A stretch of 18,521 nt of DNA from Candidatus Gastranaerophilales bacterium. Lineage in GTDB: Bacteria; Cyanobacteriota; Vampirovibrionia; Gastranaerophilales; Gastranaerophilaceae. Both the position numbers and the translations under genes were made by a program. Where the stretch lies: NCBI GenBank assembly GCA_910587245.1, contig CAJULX010000034.1, forward strand, positions 1-18,521. The letters run 5' to 3'. A model generated the notes under the pieces. That model did no database searches and was not told the origin of the DNA. It worked only from the letters and a program-made list of their open reading frames with translations. How positions within the stretch are numbered: position 1 is the first letter of the stretch; each line of letters starts with the position of its first letter. Below are positions 1-8,304 of this stretch, piece after piece.

Positions 1-909
1 ATTAAAGATTTAAGATATGGTGAAAACCCGCACCAGACAGCTGCTTTATATAATTATGATAAAGCTGTGGATTATGAATTTTTAAACGGTAAAGAGTTTT
101 CATACAACAATATAATTGATGCAACGGCAGCTTTAAATATTGCGGCGGAATTTTACGATGTAAATGCGGCAGTAATAATCAAACATACAAACCCTTGCGG
201 AGCAGCGCTCGGCAAAACACTAAAAGAAGCGTGGGAAAAAGCACTTGATTGTGACCCTTTGAGTGCATTTGGAGGAATTGTAGCATTTACAGGCAAGGTA
301 GATTTAGAAATTGCAAAAATGCTTACCGCAATGTTTTTAGAAGTTGTAATTGCACCCGATTTTACAGAAGATGCGGTTGAAGAACTAAGACGCAAGAAAA
401 ATTTAAGGGTTGTGAAATTAAACACACCATTAAATGAATATTTAAAATTTACAGAGCAGGAAATACGCTTGACCCCTTTTGGTGCGCTCTTGCAGGATAA
501 AGATTCCAAAGAATTAGACCCTGAAACCTTTAAAACCGTAACAAAGGAAAAACCGACACAAGAAATGATTGAAGATATGGTTTTTGCTTTCAAAATTGCA
601 AAACATTTAAAATCAAATGCAATAGTAATAGCTAAAGATTTAAGAACTCTAGGGCTTTGCGGGGGGCAGACAAGCAGAGTCGGCGCGGTTGAAATCGCCC
701 TAAAAAGAGTGTGCGACAGCGCCAAAGATGCAATACTTGCAAGTGACGGCTTCTTCCCTGCAATTGATAATATTGAGGTTGCAGCACAGGAGAGAATTGC
801 AGGTATGATTCAGCCCGGCGGAAGCATAAAAGACCCCGAAGTTATCAAGGCAGCTGATAAATTCGGGCTTGTTATGGTAACAACAGGAATAAGACATTTC
901 AGACACTAG
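1..909 (+). CDS. purH: PurH, AICAR transformylase/IMP cyclohydrolase, 5' end missing
   Basis: The C-terminal transformylase part of the bifunctional enzyme that makes the last two steps to IMP in purine synthesis: formyl transfer from 10-formyl-THF to AICAR, then ring closure. The frame is open from the first base, and its first residues (IKDLRYGENPHQ) are the conserved opening of the AICARFT domain, so the gene begins upstream and the IMP cyclohydrolase domain lies outside. 302 residues are present. The catalytic Lys-His pair sits in IKHTNPCGAA (Lys codon at 181), followed by SAFGGIVAF, SRVGAVEIA, the ASDGFFP stretch and the typical C-terminus GIRHFRH. A GTG at 67 is an internal Val, not a start. 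The exporter follows 69 bases later on the same strand. Identity is firm. Confidence 0.97.
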   Translation: MKDLRYGENPHQTAALYNYDKAVDYEFLNGKEFSYNNIIDATAALNIAAEFYDVNAAVIIKHTNPCGAALGKTLKEAWEKALDCDPLSAFGGIVAFTGKVDLEIAKMLTAMFLEVVIAPDFTEDAVEELRRKKNLRVVKLNTPLNEYLKFTEQEIRLTPFGALLQDKDSKELDPETFKTVTKEKPTQEMIEDMVFAFKIAKHLKSNAIVIAKDLRTLGLCGGQTSRVGAVEIALKRVCDSAKDAILASDGFFPAIDNIEVAAQERIAGMIQPGGSIKDPEVIKAADKFGLVMVTTGIRHFRH

Positions 910-978
910 GAAGCGGATTGTATTAATAAACACGGAATACTAAACTTGCAATATAAATATAATCCGGCGGAGAATATT

Positions 979-2169
979 ATGACAGAAACATTAACGGCAA
1001 ATAAAAAAGCTATTTTCGGGCTTTCAGCAGGGCATTTTATGGTTGATTTATACGCTTCAGCCTTAATCCCTTTGTATCCTATGCTTACATCAAATCTTGG
1101 AATAAAATTATCCACAATAAGTTTGATTATAGCACTCGGGCATTTGTGTTCTTCAATGATGCAGCCATTATTCGGGTTTTTTGCCGATAGAATGCGCCAC
1201 AGAACATTTATGATCTGGGGGCTTATAATGGGGGCTGTTTTCATACCTTTAACCGCAGCGTCACAAAATATTTGGACAATGGGACTCTGTCTTTTAATCG
1301 GGATGTGCGGAAACGCGCTTTTCCACCCGCAGGTAACAAGTCTGGTTAATACGTTTAATTTCAATAATCCGAATTTATCCAAATATATGGGTGCATTTAT
1401 GGGGCTTGGAACCATAGGATATGCCCTTGGGCCTGTGATGTCATCATCTATGGTGGAGCATTTCGGGCTTTATTCACTTTCTTATATTACAATTTTAGGT
1501 GTAAGCACAGCTATAGCTTTATATTTTGTGGTACCAAAGATTCCCGTTTCTACCATAAACAACAGCAAGGAAAAATTCCTCTCAATTATGAAGGAAATTT
1601 TGAAGAAAAAAACTTATCTTTCCCTTGTTTGGATTGCAATAGTAAAATCAGGCGTAAGCATAAGTTTTGGCACTTATGCACCGTTTATTTTTAAAGAAAG
1701 AGGTTTTTCTTTGAGTGAAATAGGGATAATTATCACCCTGTTTTTTATTTTAAGCGGTATTTCAATGCTCACAAGTTCTAAAATAGAAAAGAAAATCGGG
1801 GCGGAAAACATTATAAGACTTTCATTCTGGACAATTCTTCCCCTTGTTTTGCTTTTTATGTATACAATTGATAAATGGCCGCTTTTAGCCGTTTTAATAT
1901 TTATTATTTCAGGATATTTTACGTTCCTTTCCGTTTCGGTAACAATTGTTGCCGCACAAAGCCTTATGAAGGAACACAAGGGAGTAATTTCAGGAGTAAT
2001 GCAGGGTTTCAGCTGGGGAATAGGGGCTTTAAGCCTTGCACCTTTGGGATATATAGCGGAAATTATCGGAGTAGATAAAATATTAATCATAATGGCGCTT
2101 TTAGCTTTCTTAACCGGATTTTTCGGCATTACAAAAGACCTGAAACAGGTATTTAAAGAATGCACATAA
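979..2169 (+). CDS. MFS exporter of the fosmidomycin-resistance (Fsr) type
   Basis: A 396-residue major facilitator superfamily inner-membrane transporter, hydrophobic throughout and compatible with 12 helices. The N-terminal half follows the pattern I recall for Fsr proteins: AGHFMVDLY in helix 1, SSMMQPLFGFFADR around residues 59-71 (loop 2-3 Asp-Arg), and FHP at 115-117. The GVISGVMQGFSWGIG stretch near the C-terminus also matches. Family members export drugs by proton antiport, but the substrate here cannot be read from sequence. I chose ATG 979 because GGAG at 969-972 sits six bases before it; a TTG at 946 gives 11 more residues but has no ribosome-binding site. Length agrees with the roughly 400-residue norm. 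It may be co-transcribed with purH, since I see no terminator between them. Confidence 0.88.
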   Translation: MTETLTANKKAIFGLSAGHFMVDLYASALIPLYPMLTSNLGIKLSTISLIIALGHLCSSMMQPLFGFFADRMRHRTFMIWGLIMGAVFIPLTAASQNIWTMGLCLLIGMCGNALFHPQVTSLVNTFNFNNPNLSKYMGAFMGLGTIGYALGPVMSSSMVEHFGLYSLSYITILGVSTAIALYFVVPKIPVSTINNSKEKFLSIMKEILKKKTYLSLVWIAIVKSGVSISFGTYAPFIFKERGFSLSEIGIIITLFFILSGISMLTSSKIEKKIGAENIIRLSFWTILPLVLLFMYTIDKWPLLAVLIFIISGYFTFLSVSVTIVAAQSLMKEHKGVISGVMQGFSWGIGALSLAPLGYIAEIIGVDKILIIMALLAFLTGFFGITKDLKQVFKECT

Positions 2170-2363
2170 TTTTTTACAGCATTTACAGGGTTTTTGCCCA
2201 TTTGTAAAGAAATATTAAGCCAAAGTTTATTTTGAAGGCAATTTTTAAATAAATAAATACTTTATTAAATCAGGAAGAGGTAAGATTTAAATTTTAAGGG
2301 AGTTTAAAACTTTATCTCAACAAAGGAAAAGGGATATAGAATTTAATAAGGGAGATAAGGACT

Positions 2364-2639
2364 ATGGCTATCGGAGCAAGAGATAGAATTGATGCAATGC
2401 TTGTCAAAAAGTATGCAATGCAAAAGGTGGATAACCCCACAATTCAAACATCAATGATAAATCCTGATAAAATGTATGAAGCAATGAATGATTATGCGCA
2501 AATGCATCTTTGTATGCTGAATATTCAGCAAAAACTGAAAAGCACCTGCATAAGCGCAATTTCAGGAAGTATACAATATACAAAATCACGCAACATAAAA
2601 ATGAAAAAACCTGAAATGATGGCAGCAACGGCTCCTTAA
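2364..2639 (+). CDS. Small Met-rich protein, function unknown
   Basis: A 91-residue protein I do not recognise. It has 11 methionines, no signal peptide and no membrane segment. It opens with a basic/acidic amphipathic stretch (ARDRIDAMLVKKYAM), has a probable helix around residues 34-58 (DKMYEAMNDYAQMHLCMLNI), and ends in a Lys/Met-rich tail. AAGGGAG at 2348-2354 lies nine bases before the ATG, a good ribosome-binding site. It is preceded by about 194 bases without a gene, with possible but weak promoter elements (TTATCT at 2312 and TATAGA at 2335, 17 bases apart), and is followed at once by a small terminator-like hairpin. It therefore looks like its own short transcription unit. The translation signals argue for a real gene; no function is offered. 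Confidence 0.6.
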   Translation: MAIGARDRIDAMLVKKYAMQKVDNPTIQTSMINPDKMYEAMNDYAQMHLCMLNIQQKLKSTCISAISGSIQYTKSRNIKMKKPEMMAATAP

Positions 2640-2657
2640 AAAGGTTTTGCCCTTTTT
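2638..2657 (+). terminator. Weak intrinsic terminator after the small Met-rich gene
   Basis: AAAAAGG (2638-2644) pairs with CCTTTTT (2651-2657) around a six-base loop, overlapping the stop codon of the preceding gene and ending in T residues. The stem has only two G-C pairs, so termination is probably partial. Confidence 0.4.
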
Positions 2658-2664
2658 AAATTTG

Positions 2665-2673
2665 TGATACAAT
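2665..2673 (+). promoter_or_regulatory. Extended -10 promoter of maf, start codon six bases downstream
   Basis: TG-A-TACAAT fits an extended -10 element (TGnTATAAT, one mismatch in the hexamer). No good -35 is visible at 16-18 bases. The maf ATG begins only six bases after the hexamer, so the transcript would begin at or next to the start codon and be nearly leaderless. Alternatively maf is read from upstream with GGGGA (2675-2679) abutting the ATG. Confidence 0.45.
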
Positions 2674-2679
2674 CGGGGA

Positions 2680-3324
2680 ATGAAAAAGATTATTTTAGCT
2701 TCTAATTCCCCGAGAAGAAAAGAAATTTTAACAAAAGCAAATATCAGCTTTACGGTTGTAAAATCAAATTATAAAGAAGAATCGTTCAAATTTTATAACG
2801 AAAGCTTCATAAAAAAGAATTCATTAAATAAAGCTCTGGATGTTGCAAAAAGCATAGATTATAATGCACTTGTAATAGGAGCAGATACAATGGTAATCCT
2901 CGAAGAAGGTAAGTGTAGTGTGTGTTTATTAAAGCCTGAAGATAATTCTCAGGCTTTTTCTATGCTGAAAAATTTATCAGGAAAAACACATAAGGTTGTA
3001 ACCTCTATCAGTCTTGTTGAAACACTTTCTTTAAAAGAATTAACGGAAATTGAAGAAACTTTTGTAACATTCCGCCCGCTTTCAGATAAAGAAATCGAAA
3101 AATACATAGAAAAATTTAATCCGCTTGATAAAGCGGGAAGCTACGGCGTGCAAGATTTTCTGGAATATAATGCGTGTAAATACAAACTCGCGGAGAATTT
3201 TAAAAAATTAATGCCTGATTGCGAGAGTTTTATTTCAAAAATTGATGGTGATTATTACAATGTTATGGGTATTTCACTTGATAAATTAAAAAACATGCTT
3301 GAAGAATTCGATAAAATAATTTAA
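2680..3324 (+). CDS. maf: Maf/YhdE-family nucleotide pyrophosphatase
   Basis: Cytosolic house-cleaning enzyme of the Maf family, which hydrolyses non-canonical or excess (d)NTPs to the monophosphate and pyrophosphate and has been linked to septum control. LASNSPRRKEIL (6-17) is the family's signature loop; GADT (67-70) carries the catalytic Asp69; SGKTHKVVTSISL (100-112), DKAGSYGVQ (150-158) and GDYYNVMG (190-197) complete the active site. At 214 residues it is longer than the usual 190-200. About 20 extra residues (roughly 159-183) sit between YGVQ and FISKIDGDYYN, where the B. subtilis protein has about five, and a smaller insertion (79-82) alters the usual GKP loop. The family is certain; whether it is the dTTP/UTP type or another subtype is not, given the insertions. 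Confidence 0.93.
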   Translation: MKKIILASNSPRRKEILTKANISFTVVKSNYKEESFKFYNESFIKKNSLNKALDVAKSIDYNALVIGADTMVILEEGKCSVCLLKPEDNSQAFSMLKNLSGKTHKVVTSISLVETLSLKELTEIEETFVTFRPLSDKEIEKYIEKFNPLDKAGSYGVQDFLEYNACKYKLAENFKKLMPDCESFISKIDGDYYNVMGISLDKLKNMLEEFDKII

Positions 3325-3353
3325 TTGCGCAATTTTTATATGTGTGGTGTAAT
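3325..3353 (+). promoter_or_regulatory. Promoter of the corA-type gene
   Basis: TTGCGC (3325-3330), a 17-base spacer and TGTAAT (3348-3353), the latter preceded by TG one base upstream (extended -10). It lies just after the maf stop codon and 35 bases before the ATG, so the gene probably has its own transcript. The -35 overlaps the 12-base palindrome AATTGCGCAATT (3323-3334), which could be an operator or chance. Confidence 0.55.
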
Positions 3354-3388
3354 AAGGGTGTCACAGGGTTAATCAAAGAGAGGCCGAT

Positions 3389-4342
3389 ATGCTCGAAATT
3401 TTTAAAACACAGGATGACAAAACCCTTAAAACCTTGAATTTAAATGATGCAAAATCGGGCTCCTGGTTTAATATGATTGACCCGAGTTTTGAAGAAATTC
3501 AAAAAGTTTCCCTTGTTCTTGATTTAGATGAGAGTTTTTTAAAGAATTCTCTGGATATGGATGAAAGATCTCGTATCGAATATGAGGATGGTAACCTTCT
3601 TGTTATTACAAATGTACCTTTTATGGATGATGAAGGAAATTTTGATACATTGCCTCTCGGTATAATTTATACACCCGAAAGCATTATTACGGTTTCTTCA
3701 ATGGAAAATAAAATTATCGGTTCATTTTCCCATGAAACTTCCATGTATTTTGATACAAGAAACAAAACAAATTTTATGCTGAACATCCTATTTAGAGCAG
3801 CAAAATTTTATTTAAGATACTTAAATATAATCAATAAACATTCTGAGCGTATTGAAGATTCGCTTAAAAAAACTACAAATAATAAAGCGCTTTTTCAATT
3901 AATGGAAGTACAAAAATCTTTGGTATACTTTACAACCGCGCTCAAGGATAATCAAATCGTACTGCAAAAACTCTTAAGACTTGCAAATTCAAACAGTACA
4001 CAGGGCGCCTTAAAATTCAACGAAGATGATATTGACCTTCTTGAAGATGTAATTATTGAAAATAAACAGGCGGTTGAAATGGTTGAAATGCACAGAACCA
4101 TTTTAGAAAGTATGATGGACGGATTTGCTTCAATTATTAATAATAATGTGAATGTTATTATGAAATTTTTGGCTGCAATTACAATTATCCTCTCTATTCC
4201 TACAATGATAGGTACATTCTGGGGAATGAACGTTCCCGCCCCTTTTAGAGAAAATACGTGGGGGTTTTTAATCATAATATTTTTATCAATTGTTGCCGCC
4301 GCAGGGGCTGCAATATACTTTAACAAAAAAGGTATGTTTTAA
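3389..4342 (+). CDS. corA: CorA-family Mg2+ (divalent cation) channel
   Basis: A 317-residue protein with the CorA layout: a long soluble N-terminal domain rich in acidic residues and helices, then two membrane helices at the extreme C-terminus (about 257-278 and 291-311). They are separated by a short loop carrying the family's GMN selectivity motif (279-281, in FWGMNVP). CorA proteins are homopentameric inner-membrane channels that import Mg2+ and sometimes Co2+ or Ni2+. The soluble domain is the Mg2+ sensor in studied members. GAGAGG (3378-3383) is five bases before the ATG and settles the start. Its TAA directly abuts the stop codon of the convergent gene, with no base between. Ion preference is inferred from the family only. 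Confidence 0.93.
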   Translation: MLEIFKTQDDKTLKTLNLNDAKSGSWFNMIDPSFEEIQKVSLVLDLDESFLKNSLDMDERSRIEYEDGNLLVITNVPFMDDEGNFDTLPLGIIYTPESIITVSSMENKIIGSFSHETSMYFDTRNKTNFMLNILFRAAKFYLRYLNIINKHSERIEDSLKKTTNNKALFQLMEVQKSLVYFTTALKDNQIVLQKLLRLANSNSTQGALKFNEDDIDLLEDVIIENKQAVEMVEMHRTILESMMDGFASIINNNVNVIMKFLAAITIILSIPTMIGTFWGMNVPAPFRENTWGFLIIIFLSIVAAAGAAIYFNKKGMF

Positions 4343-5260
4343 TTATTCTTCCATACGCTTGCACTGTGATATTAAAAAATCATCAGCCGAATAATATATC
4401 CTGTCATTAACCGCGACTTTGTCTTTTACAAAACGTTTAAAATTGCATCTTAAAGGATCAAAATCACAAACATATCCTGGGCGCGAATCAAATTCATAGT
4501 ATGCGCTTGAATATTCCGTACCGCCTGCAATCGTTAAAATTTTATCATAACTTTTAAATGAATGATTTCTAAAATCATAAGCTTCGTCTGCAAGAAAACG
4601 ACCGGTGTTTATTTCGGCTTTACAGTGTGTTGTATACCGATAAGGCAAAGCAGCCTCAAAAGTAAAGCTTTCTTGCGCCTCTATATTTTCAGGGTCATTG
4701 ATATCTTCACATTCAACAAAAACCGTATATTTTTTACCGGGCTTATCCTTATCAAAAAGGATTGCCGTATTATTTTTATAATCTTTTATAAGTTTTAGTT
4801 TTCCGTTTCTATCAAATACGGTTTTCATTTTGAGATTGCCTTCATCATCAAATTCATCTATAAATCCTTTTCGCGCTTCGGAAAGCTCTGCAGATACATA
4901 ATTGCATTTTGCATTATGCACAATATCCTTAGCATAAGGATAAATATCACTGAATTTATTTATGACAACAGGGACAGAACTTATAATTTTTTCCGATTCT
5001 TTAATAACGGGTATATATTTTTCAGGTATTATATAGCAGGGTTCTGCCGCAATCTGTTTTACTGCAGATGTCTGCAGCGTATAATAAGCTTTTAAGGTTC
5101 TAAAATCAATACAACCGTCAGGCAAAGTACAGTCTTTTAAAATTTCATCATTTGTAATCTTGTTTTCTAATTTTGCACCGCAAAAATTTTGCCTGTGTGA
5201 TGGTGCACGTAAGGCATAATTACGGTTAATTATGCTGTTTTGAATATTCACTGCTCTCAT
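4343..5260 (-). CDS. Hypothetical protein, 305 residues
   Basis: Not recognised. The protein is soluble-looking, with no signal peptide or membrane helix. It begins with a polar, Asn-rich stretch including RQNFCGAKLENK (23-34). The middle (about 132-165) has short charged beta-hairpin-like segments (FDDEGNLKMKTVFDRNGKLK) of a kind seen in YD/MORN-like or other solvent-exposed beta repeats, but I see no clear repeat periodicity. Cysteines and aromatic residues are scattered towards the C-terminus. It lies 63 bases downstream of secA on the same strand. An eight-base-pair AT-rich inverted repeat lies in that gap and there is no strong ribosome-binding site at the ATG, so the start is less certain than for its neighbours. 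I suspect a lineage-specific family; no function is proposed. Confidence 0.75.
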   Translation of the reverse strand: MRAVNIQNSIINRNYALRAPSHRQNFCGAKLENKITNDEILKDCTLPDGCIDFRTLKAYYTLQTSAVKQIAAEPCYIIPEKYIPVIKESEKIISSVPVVINKFSDIYPYAKDIVHNAKCNYVSAELSEARKGFIDEFDDEGNLKMKTVFDRNGKLKLIKDYKNNTAILFDKDKPGKKYTVFVECEDINDPENIEAQESFTFEAALPYRYTTHCKAEINTGRFLADEAYDFRNHSFKSYDKILTIAGGTEYSSAYYEFDSRPGYVCDFDPLRCNFKRFVKDKVAVNDRIYYSADDFLISQCKRMEE

Positions 5261-5276
5261 TTAAAACTGTCTGAAA

Positions 5277-5296
5277 TTTTACTTAGTAAAGTAAAA
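5277..5296. repeat. Perfect AT-rich inverted repeat between secA and the next gene
   Basis: TTTTACTT (5277-5284) and AAGTAAAA (5289-5296) pair perfectly around a four-base loop, between the secA stop and the ATG of the downstream minus-strand gene. Read on the minus strand it is followed by TTTC, so it could be a feeble terminator for secA or an operator for the next gene. With only two G-C pairs, neither is secure. Confidence 0.4.
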
Positions 5297-5323
5297 ACGT
5301 TTGTAAATAATATTTTTTGCCGT

Positions 5324-8194
5324 TTATTTATCCTTGCCGCAGCAATTTTTATATTTTTGACCGCTGCCGCAAGGGCACTTGTCGTTCCTGCCTATTTTAT
5401 CATCATTTACAACAGGGGAGCTTTTTTCAGACTCTATCCCATCAATATTATCTTGAATTTCAGATTCGTTGTTGACAGAATTTTTAAGAGCTTTGGTCAA
5501 TTCCGTCTCTATTTCTCTGTTTTGCCCTAAAAATTGTCCTGCTTGCTGAATAGGCATATCACTTAAAGCTAAATCAGCAACTTCTTCATTTTCCGGATTT
5601 ACTATCTGCACACCGAATTTTGTTCTCATTAAGTGTCTTACGGTTTCTGATTGAATATCAGACATCATAGAATTAAAGAGATTGAATGCACCTTTTTTAT
5701 ATTCAAGAAGCGGATCTTTCTGCCCGTATGCAACAAGACCTATGCCGTCTTTCAAGTCATCAATATTTGCAAGGTGATCAATCCATTTTGCATCAATTAC
5801 CTGCAATAAAATATCGCGCTCCAGCTGCCTTATAACATTGTTATCGGAAAAGGCTTCCTGTTTTTCTTCATTGATTTGATATCTGTCGATTACGGAATTA
5901 AAATTATCAATTGTTAACTTTTCATGGTTTTTATATGCCATTTTTGTAAGATTTTTCAGATGGTTAGACATATCGTTGTATCTGAAATTTTTAATATCGT
6001 CAACAGATAGTGTTGTTAATTGAGGAAAGACTGATTTCATCTCATTAATCAACATGTTTAATTCATCAGGAACATATTCGCTCGGTGACATATCAGGCGA
6101 AATATACTGTCTTAAAATTTTATCCACTTCTTTCTCAATCATATAAACAATATCGGAATTAAGATTTTTAGCATTTAAAACCTTTTTCCTTTGAGCGTAG
6201 AATTTTTCTCTTTGAATATTTATAACATCATCATATTCAAGCACCGATTTTCTTATATCAAAGTAATGCATTTCTACTTTTTTCTGAGCTGATTCAATCT
6301 GGCGGGTAATTAAAGGCGAATTTATCGACATATCATCGCTCATAAACTGGGCAATAATGTTTCCGCCGAATTTTCTCATCAAATCATCTTCAAGAGATAA
6401 GAAAAATTTGGTGGAGCCGGGGTCTCCCTGTCTTGCAGCACGTCCCCTGAGCTGATTATCAATACGGCGTGATTCATGGCGTTCCGTTCCTATAACGTGC
6501 AATCCGCCAAGTTCTATTACTTTTTTATGCTCTTCTTCGGTTATACTGCGTGCCTTTTGAAGGGCTTCTTCTTTTAATTCTTCATATTTAGGATTATCGG
6601 GAGTTATTCCTTTTGAATCAAGTTCCTCTTTTGCAAGATATTCGGGGTTTCCGCCAAGAAGAATATCGGTTCCGCGCCCTGCCATATTTGTTGCAATTGT
6701 AACGGCACCAACACGTCCTGCCTGAGCAATAATATAAGCTTCTTTCTGGTGGTGCTTTGCATTTAATACATTATGTTTTACGCCTGCTTGTTTTAAAAGC
6801 GCAGAAATTAATTCAGACCTTTCAATGCTTATTGTACCCACAAGAACCGGTCTTCCGATTTTTGACATTTTTATGATTTCTTCAACAACTTCTTTATATT
6901 TCACCACCGTTTTATTGAAAATAGCATCAGGTTCATTTATTCTGATATCAGGTCTATTTGTAGGGATTGCGGTAACGGGCAGATTATAGATTTTACCAAA
7001 TTCCGCCTCTTCCGTCATTGCTGTACCTGTCATGCCTGATAATTTCGGATAAAGTCTGAATAAATTCTGGAATGTAATACTTGCAAGGGTTTGGGTTTCA
7101 TCCTGAATGGGTACGCCTTCTTTTGCTTCAATAGCCTGATGAAGCCCGTCAGACCACCTTCTTCCCTGCATTAAACGGCCCGTAAATTCATCCACAATCA
7201 TAACTTCATTATCACGCACAACGTAATCGGTATCTTTTATAAATAATTCTTTAGCTTTTAGAGCTTGCAAAAGGTGGTGTGCGTATTGCGTCTGAATATC
7301 AAATAAATCATCAACACCGAGTAATTCCTGTGCTTTATCAATACCGTCTTCAGTGAAGATTATGTTTTTATTTTTCTCATCCACTTCATAGTGAGTGATT
7401 TTTTCAAGCTGCGGAGCAATTTTCGCCATTAACTGGTAAGTTGCGGCAGATTTTTCAAGACGCCCTGAGATAATCAAAGGAGTTCTTGCTTCATCAATTA
7501 AAATACTGTCAACCTCATCAATTATGGCATAGTTGTAAGGTCTTTGAACAAGAGCCTGCGTACTTGTTGCCATATTATCGCGAAGGTAATCAAACCCGAA
7601 TTCGTTATTTGTACCGTATGTGATATCACAGGCATATGCGGCTTTTTTCTTTGCAAAATCAAAACTGTCGGTCGATAAAATTACGCCAACGGTTAAGCCT
7701 AAAAATTCAAATATTTTACCCATCCAATCGCGGTCACGCTGGGCAAGATAATCATTTACGGTAATTATATGAACACCTTTTCCCGTAAGTGCATTTAAAT
7801 ATGCAGGCAGGGTTGCAACAAGGGTTTTACCTTCACCTGTTCTCATCTCTGCAATATGCCCTTCATGCAGGAAAATACCGCCGATTAACTGTACATCAAA
7901 ATGACGCATATTTAAAACGCGTTTTCCTGCTTCGCGCACAACTGCAAAAGCCTCGGGGAGTATTTTATCAAGAGCTTCTTTTTCTAAAGCACGGTCAGTT
8001 TTATAATCGGGGGAAGTTTCTCTTTTGGATAATATTTCTCTAAATTCTGCGGTTTTTGCCTTAAGCTCATCATCCGTTAACTTTGAAAATTCTTCTTCAA
8101 AATGGTTTATATGCTCCACAACAGGCATGATTTTTGAAATTTTTCTGTCGTTTGGATCTTTAAAAACTTTAAGCAATACATCAATAACGCCCAT
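5324..8194 (-). CDS. secA: SecA preprotein translocase ATPase
   Basis: The motor that pushes unfolded secretory proteins through SecYEG, peripheral at the inner membrane face. 956 residues, a normal length. Nucleotide-binding domain 1: MRTGEGKT (117-124, Walker A), TVNDYLAQRD (145-154), YGTNNEFGFDYLRDNM (193-208), DEVD (226-229, Walker B). Further on come GMTGTA, NMAGRGTDI and the GTERHESRRIDNQLRGRAARQG block of nucleotide-binding domain 2. The protein ends in the zinc-binding SEC-C tail (CPCGSG then CC, Cys 940, 942, 951, 952), which in other bacteria contacts SecB or ribosomes. The frame stays open to 8281, but I place the start at ATG 8194. The family's sequence begins there (MGVIDVLLKVF), GGGGAG lies upstream, and a likely promoter -10 (8239-8247) falls inside the longer version. 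Confidence 0.97.
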   Translation of the reverse strand: MGVIDVLLKVFKDPNDRKISKIMPVVEHINHFEEEFSKLTDDELKAKTAEFREILSKRETSPDYKTDRALEKEALDKILPEAFAVVREAGKRVLNMRHFDVQLIGGIFLHEGHIAEMRTGEGKTLVATLPAYLNALTGKGVHIITVNDYLAQRDRDWMGKIFEFLGLTVGVILSTDSFDFAKKKAAYACDITYGTNNEFGFDYLRDNMATSTQALVQRPYNYAIIDEVDSILIDEARTPLIISGRLEKSAATYQLMAKIAPQLEKITHYEVDEKNKNIIFTEDGIDKAQELLGVDDLFDIQTQYAHHLLQALKAKELFIKDTDYVVRDNEVMIVDEFTGRLMQGRRWSDGLHQAIEAKEGVPIQDETQTLASITFQNLFRLYPKLSGMTGTAMTEEAEFGKIYNLPVTAIPTNRPDIRINEPDAIFNKTVVKYKEVVEEIIKMSKIGRPVLVGTISIERSELISALLKQAGVKHNVLNAKHHQKEAYIIAQAGRVGAVTIATNMAGRGTDILLGGNPEYLAKEELDSKGITPDNPKYEELKEEALQKARSITEEEHKKVIELGGLHVIGTERHESRRIDNQLRGRAARQGDPGSTKFFLSLEDDLMRKFGGNIIAQFMSDDMSINSPLITRQIESAQKKVEMHYFDIRKSVLEYDDVINIQREKFYAQRKKVLNAKNLNSDIVYMIEKEVDKILRQYISPDMSPSEYVPDELNMLINEMKSVFPQLTTLSVDDIKNFRYNDMSNHLKNLTKMAYKNHEKLTIDNFNSVIDRYQINEEKQEAFSDNNVIRQLERDILLQVIDAKWIDHLANIDDLKDGIGLVAYGQKDPLLEYKKGAFNLFNSMMSDIQSETVRHLMRTKFGVQIVNPENEEVADLALSDMPIQQAGQFLGQNREIETELTKALKNSVNNESEIQDNIDGIESEKSSPVVNDDKIGRNDKCPCGSGQKYKNCCGKDK

Positions 8195-8238
8195 TTTATA
8201 AAATTCTCCCCAATAAAATCGAATATGTGTCTTGTGAA

Positions 8239-8247
8239 ATTTTAACA
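8239..8247 (-). promoter_or_regulatory. Extended -10 promoter of secA
   Basis: On the minus strand TG-T-TAAAAT is an extended -10 element about 45 bases before the secA ATG, leaving a 5' leader of roughly 37 bases that contains the GGGGAG ribosome-binding site. I see no good -35. It supports the shorter secA start. Confidence 0.45.
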
Positions 8248-8304
8248 CAAACATGAAAAATAAACTGCCTGATTTACACATCCTGTTGGAGAAGGATATT
8301 TTTA

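Noticed and set aside
153..725. Long open frame on the minus strand within purH, and many similar antisense frames elsewhere (1674-2201, 3952-4326, 9408-10079)
   Set aside because: They lie wholly opposite genes with unmistakable family motifs, have odd Ser/Ile/Pro-rich composition and lack ribosome-binding sites.
2182..2208. Hairpin TTTACA-GGG / CCC-att-TGTAAA after the exporter gene, as a terminator
   Set aside because: It has a three-base bulge and no T-run follows, so I would not call it a terminator.
3323..3334. Palindrome AATTGCGCAATT as a terminator of maf
   Set aside because: Perfect but without room for a proper loop. It overlaps a likely -35 and is better seen as part of the promoter or as chance.
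8195..8281. A 29-residue N-terminal extension of SecA
   Set aside because: Conserved SecA begins at the ATG at 8194; the extension would include a probable promoter and has no ribosome-binding site.
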